Origin: Rubritepida sp.
GTDB taxonomy: Bacteria; Pseudomonadota; Alphaproteobacteria; Acetobacterales; Acetobacteraceae
Assembly: GCA_014376425.1 (NCBI GenBank)
Contig: JACMRO010000036.1
Location: forward strand, 1-6,088
DNA: 6,088 bases
Direction: 5' to 3'
Shown: positions 5,368 through 6,088 of the stretch, piece after piece
Position numbering within the stretch: position 1 is the first letter of the stretch
Layout of the letters: the number at the start of each line of letters is the position of its first letter
Notes under the pieces: model-generated
Seen by the model: only the letters and a program-made list of their open reading frames with translations
Told to the model about the DNA's origin: nothing
Database searches by the model: none
Translations under genes and position numbers: made by a program

Positions 5368-6088
5368 GCGGGGCGCAGCAGCTGGATCAGCCCGTCCAGC
5401 TGATCCAGGTTGCGATACCGCAGGGTGAGCTGGCCAGACTTGCCATTGTGCTGAAGGCTTACCTGCAGGCCCAAATGCTCGGAAAGCTCCCGCTCTATGG
5501 TGCGGGTTTCGGGGTCGGAGGGGCGGTCCCGCGTGGCGGTTGGGCGGGAGGCCAGGAGCTCGGCCTGTCGGACGTTCAAGCCACGATCGACGATGTGCAA
5601 CGCTGCGGCGACGGGGTCGGCCGTGCCGATTACCGCACGCGCATGGCCCGCGCTGAGCGCACCGTCACGCACAAGCTCCCGTACCCGCTCGGGCAGACCC
5701 AGAAGCCGGAGGGTGTTGGAGATATGCGGCCGCGATTTGCCTACCGCCTCACTGAGGGCAAGCTGAGTGAGTCCGAATTGGTCGATAAGTCGCTGGTAAC
5801 CCTCAGCCTCTTCCAACGCGTTGAGGTCCTCACGCTGGAGGTTTTCCACCAGCCCGGCGGCCATTGCCTCACCATCGTCGAAGTCCCGAACCAGGACCGG
5901 CACTTCGTGCAATTGCGCCGCCTGTGCAGCGCGCCAGCGTCTCTCGCCACCAATGATCTCGAATGTACCGTCAGCCGCTGGCCGCACCAGAATGGGCTGC
6001 AAAACACCGTGGCGCCGGATCGAGGCGGCCAATTCTTCGAGGGCGCCTTGATCCATAGGCCCACGCGCCTGGAAGGAGCCGGGGCGTA
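5364..6088 (-). CDS. parB: Chromosome-partitioning protein ParB (N-terminus outside window)
   Basis: A ParB/Spo0J CTPase that loads at parS sites, spreads as a DNA clamp and works with ParA to segregate replication origins. The reading frame stays open to the window edge, and the residues upstream of the Met at 6056 (PGSFQARGP) match the usual 'NPFQPR' lead-in of ParB, so that Met is internal and the gene continues beyond 6088. Counting from that Met, the CTP-binding motif GERRWRA is at 37-43, the second motif ENLQREDLNALEEA at 71-84, and a helix-turn-helix with 'VGKSRPHISNTLRLLGLP' at about 95-122. A polar linker follows (about 168-185), then the C-terminal dimerisation domain ending 'LDQLDGLIQLLRPA'. 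All key residues are present. parA would be expected upstream on the minus strand, outside the window. No parS site (TGTTTCACGTGAAACA-like) was seen here. Confidence 0.95.
   Translation of the reverse strand, partial: RPGSFQARGPMDQGALEELAASIRRHGVLQPILVRPAADGTFEIIGGERRWRAAQAAQLHEVPVLVRDFDDGEAMAAGLVENLQREDLNALEEAEGYQRLIDQFGLTQLALSEAVGKSRPHISNTLRLLGLPERVRELVRDGALSAGHARAVIGTADPVAAALHIVDRGLNVRQAELLASRPTATRDRPSDPETRTIERELSEHLGLQVSLQHNGKSGQLTLRYRNLDQLDGLIQLLRPA
5382..5408. terminator. Perfect 10-bp inverted repeat inside the parB 3' end, candidate scoAB terminator
   Basis: CTGGATCAGC (5382-5391) and GCTGATCCAG (5399-5408) form a perfect 10-bp stem with a 7-base loop, starting 15 bases after the scoB stop. 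It lies within parB codons for the end of the dimerisation domain (LDQL...LIQL). No T-tract follows in the plus direction, so factor-independent termination would be weak; the hairpin could instead stabilise the scoAB 3' end. It could also be a by-product of the repeated Leu-Asp/Ile-Gln peptide pattern. Confidence 0.4.

Overview
The window reads as GC-rich chromosomal DNA from an alphaproteobacterium, most plausibly Acetobacteraceae/Rhodospirillales. This rests on codon and protein style and on a chromosomal-type ParB; it is an inference from memory of the families, not a search. All long genes look intact apart from two cut by the window edges, and no mobile element, CRISPR array or prophage gene is visible.

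Layout. Positions 1-205 hold the last 67 codons of a plus-strand gene, tentatively a LysR-type regulator. A 131-base gap follows. Next is a tightly packed plus-strand pair: a 12-helix MFS transporter of the Fsr-like type (337-1539) followed with no spacer by a four-helix PepSY-domain membrane protein (1540-2592). This pairing suggests transport plus membrane-bound reduction, most simply in iron/siderophore handling, but no receptor or siderophore gene is in view. A short convergent gap (2593-2637) with a GC-rich hairpin separates it from a minus-strand group: tRNA-Ala(GGC) with a clear sigma70-type promoter (3817-3892), a DUF1345 membrane protein (3180-3743 or slightly longer), and an uncharacterised membrane protein with an arginine-rich tail (2638-3183). 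The two protein genes overlap by ATGA. With no evident terminator after the tRNA, the three may share one transcript.

Divergent from the tRNA is the plus-strand pair scoA-scoB (4007-4714, 4726-5367), the two subunits of a 3-oxoacid (succinyl-CoA:acetoacetate) CoA-transferase, which activates acetoacetate in ketone-body/polyhydroxybutyrate turnover. It converges on parB (5364-6088, minus strand, N-terminus outside the window), the chromosome-partitioning CTPase/DNA-binding protein. Their stop codons overlap in the palindrome CTAG, and a perfect 10-bp inverted repeat just past the scoB stop lies inside parB coding sequence. The presence of parB suggests that the window may be near the replication origin, as is usual for chromosomal parAB.

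The region is mostly ordinary housekeeping and accessory metabolism. I do not see a convincing new multi-gene system. The most interesting items are the scoB/parB 3' architecture, the possible tRNA-membrane protein co-transcript with its palindromic -10 element, and the uncharacterised DUF1345-linked membrane protein.
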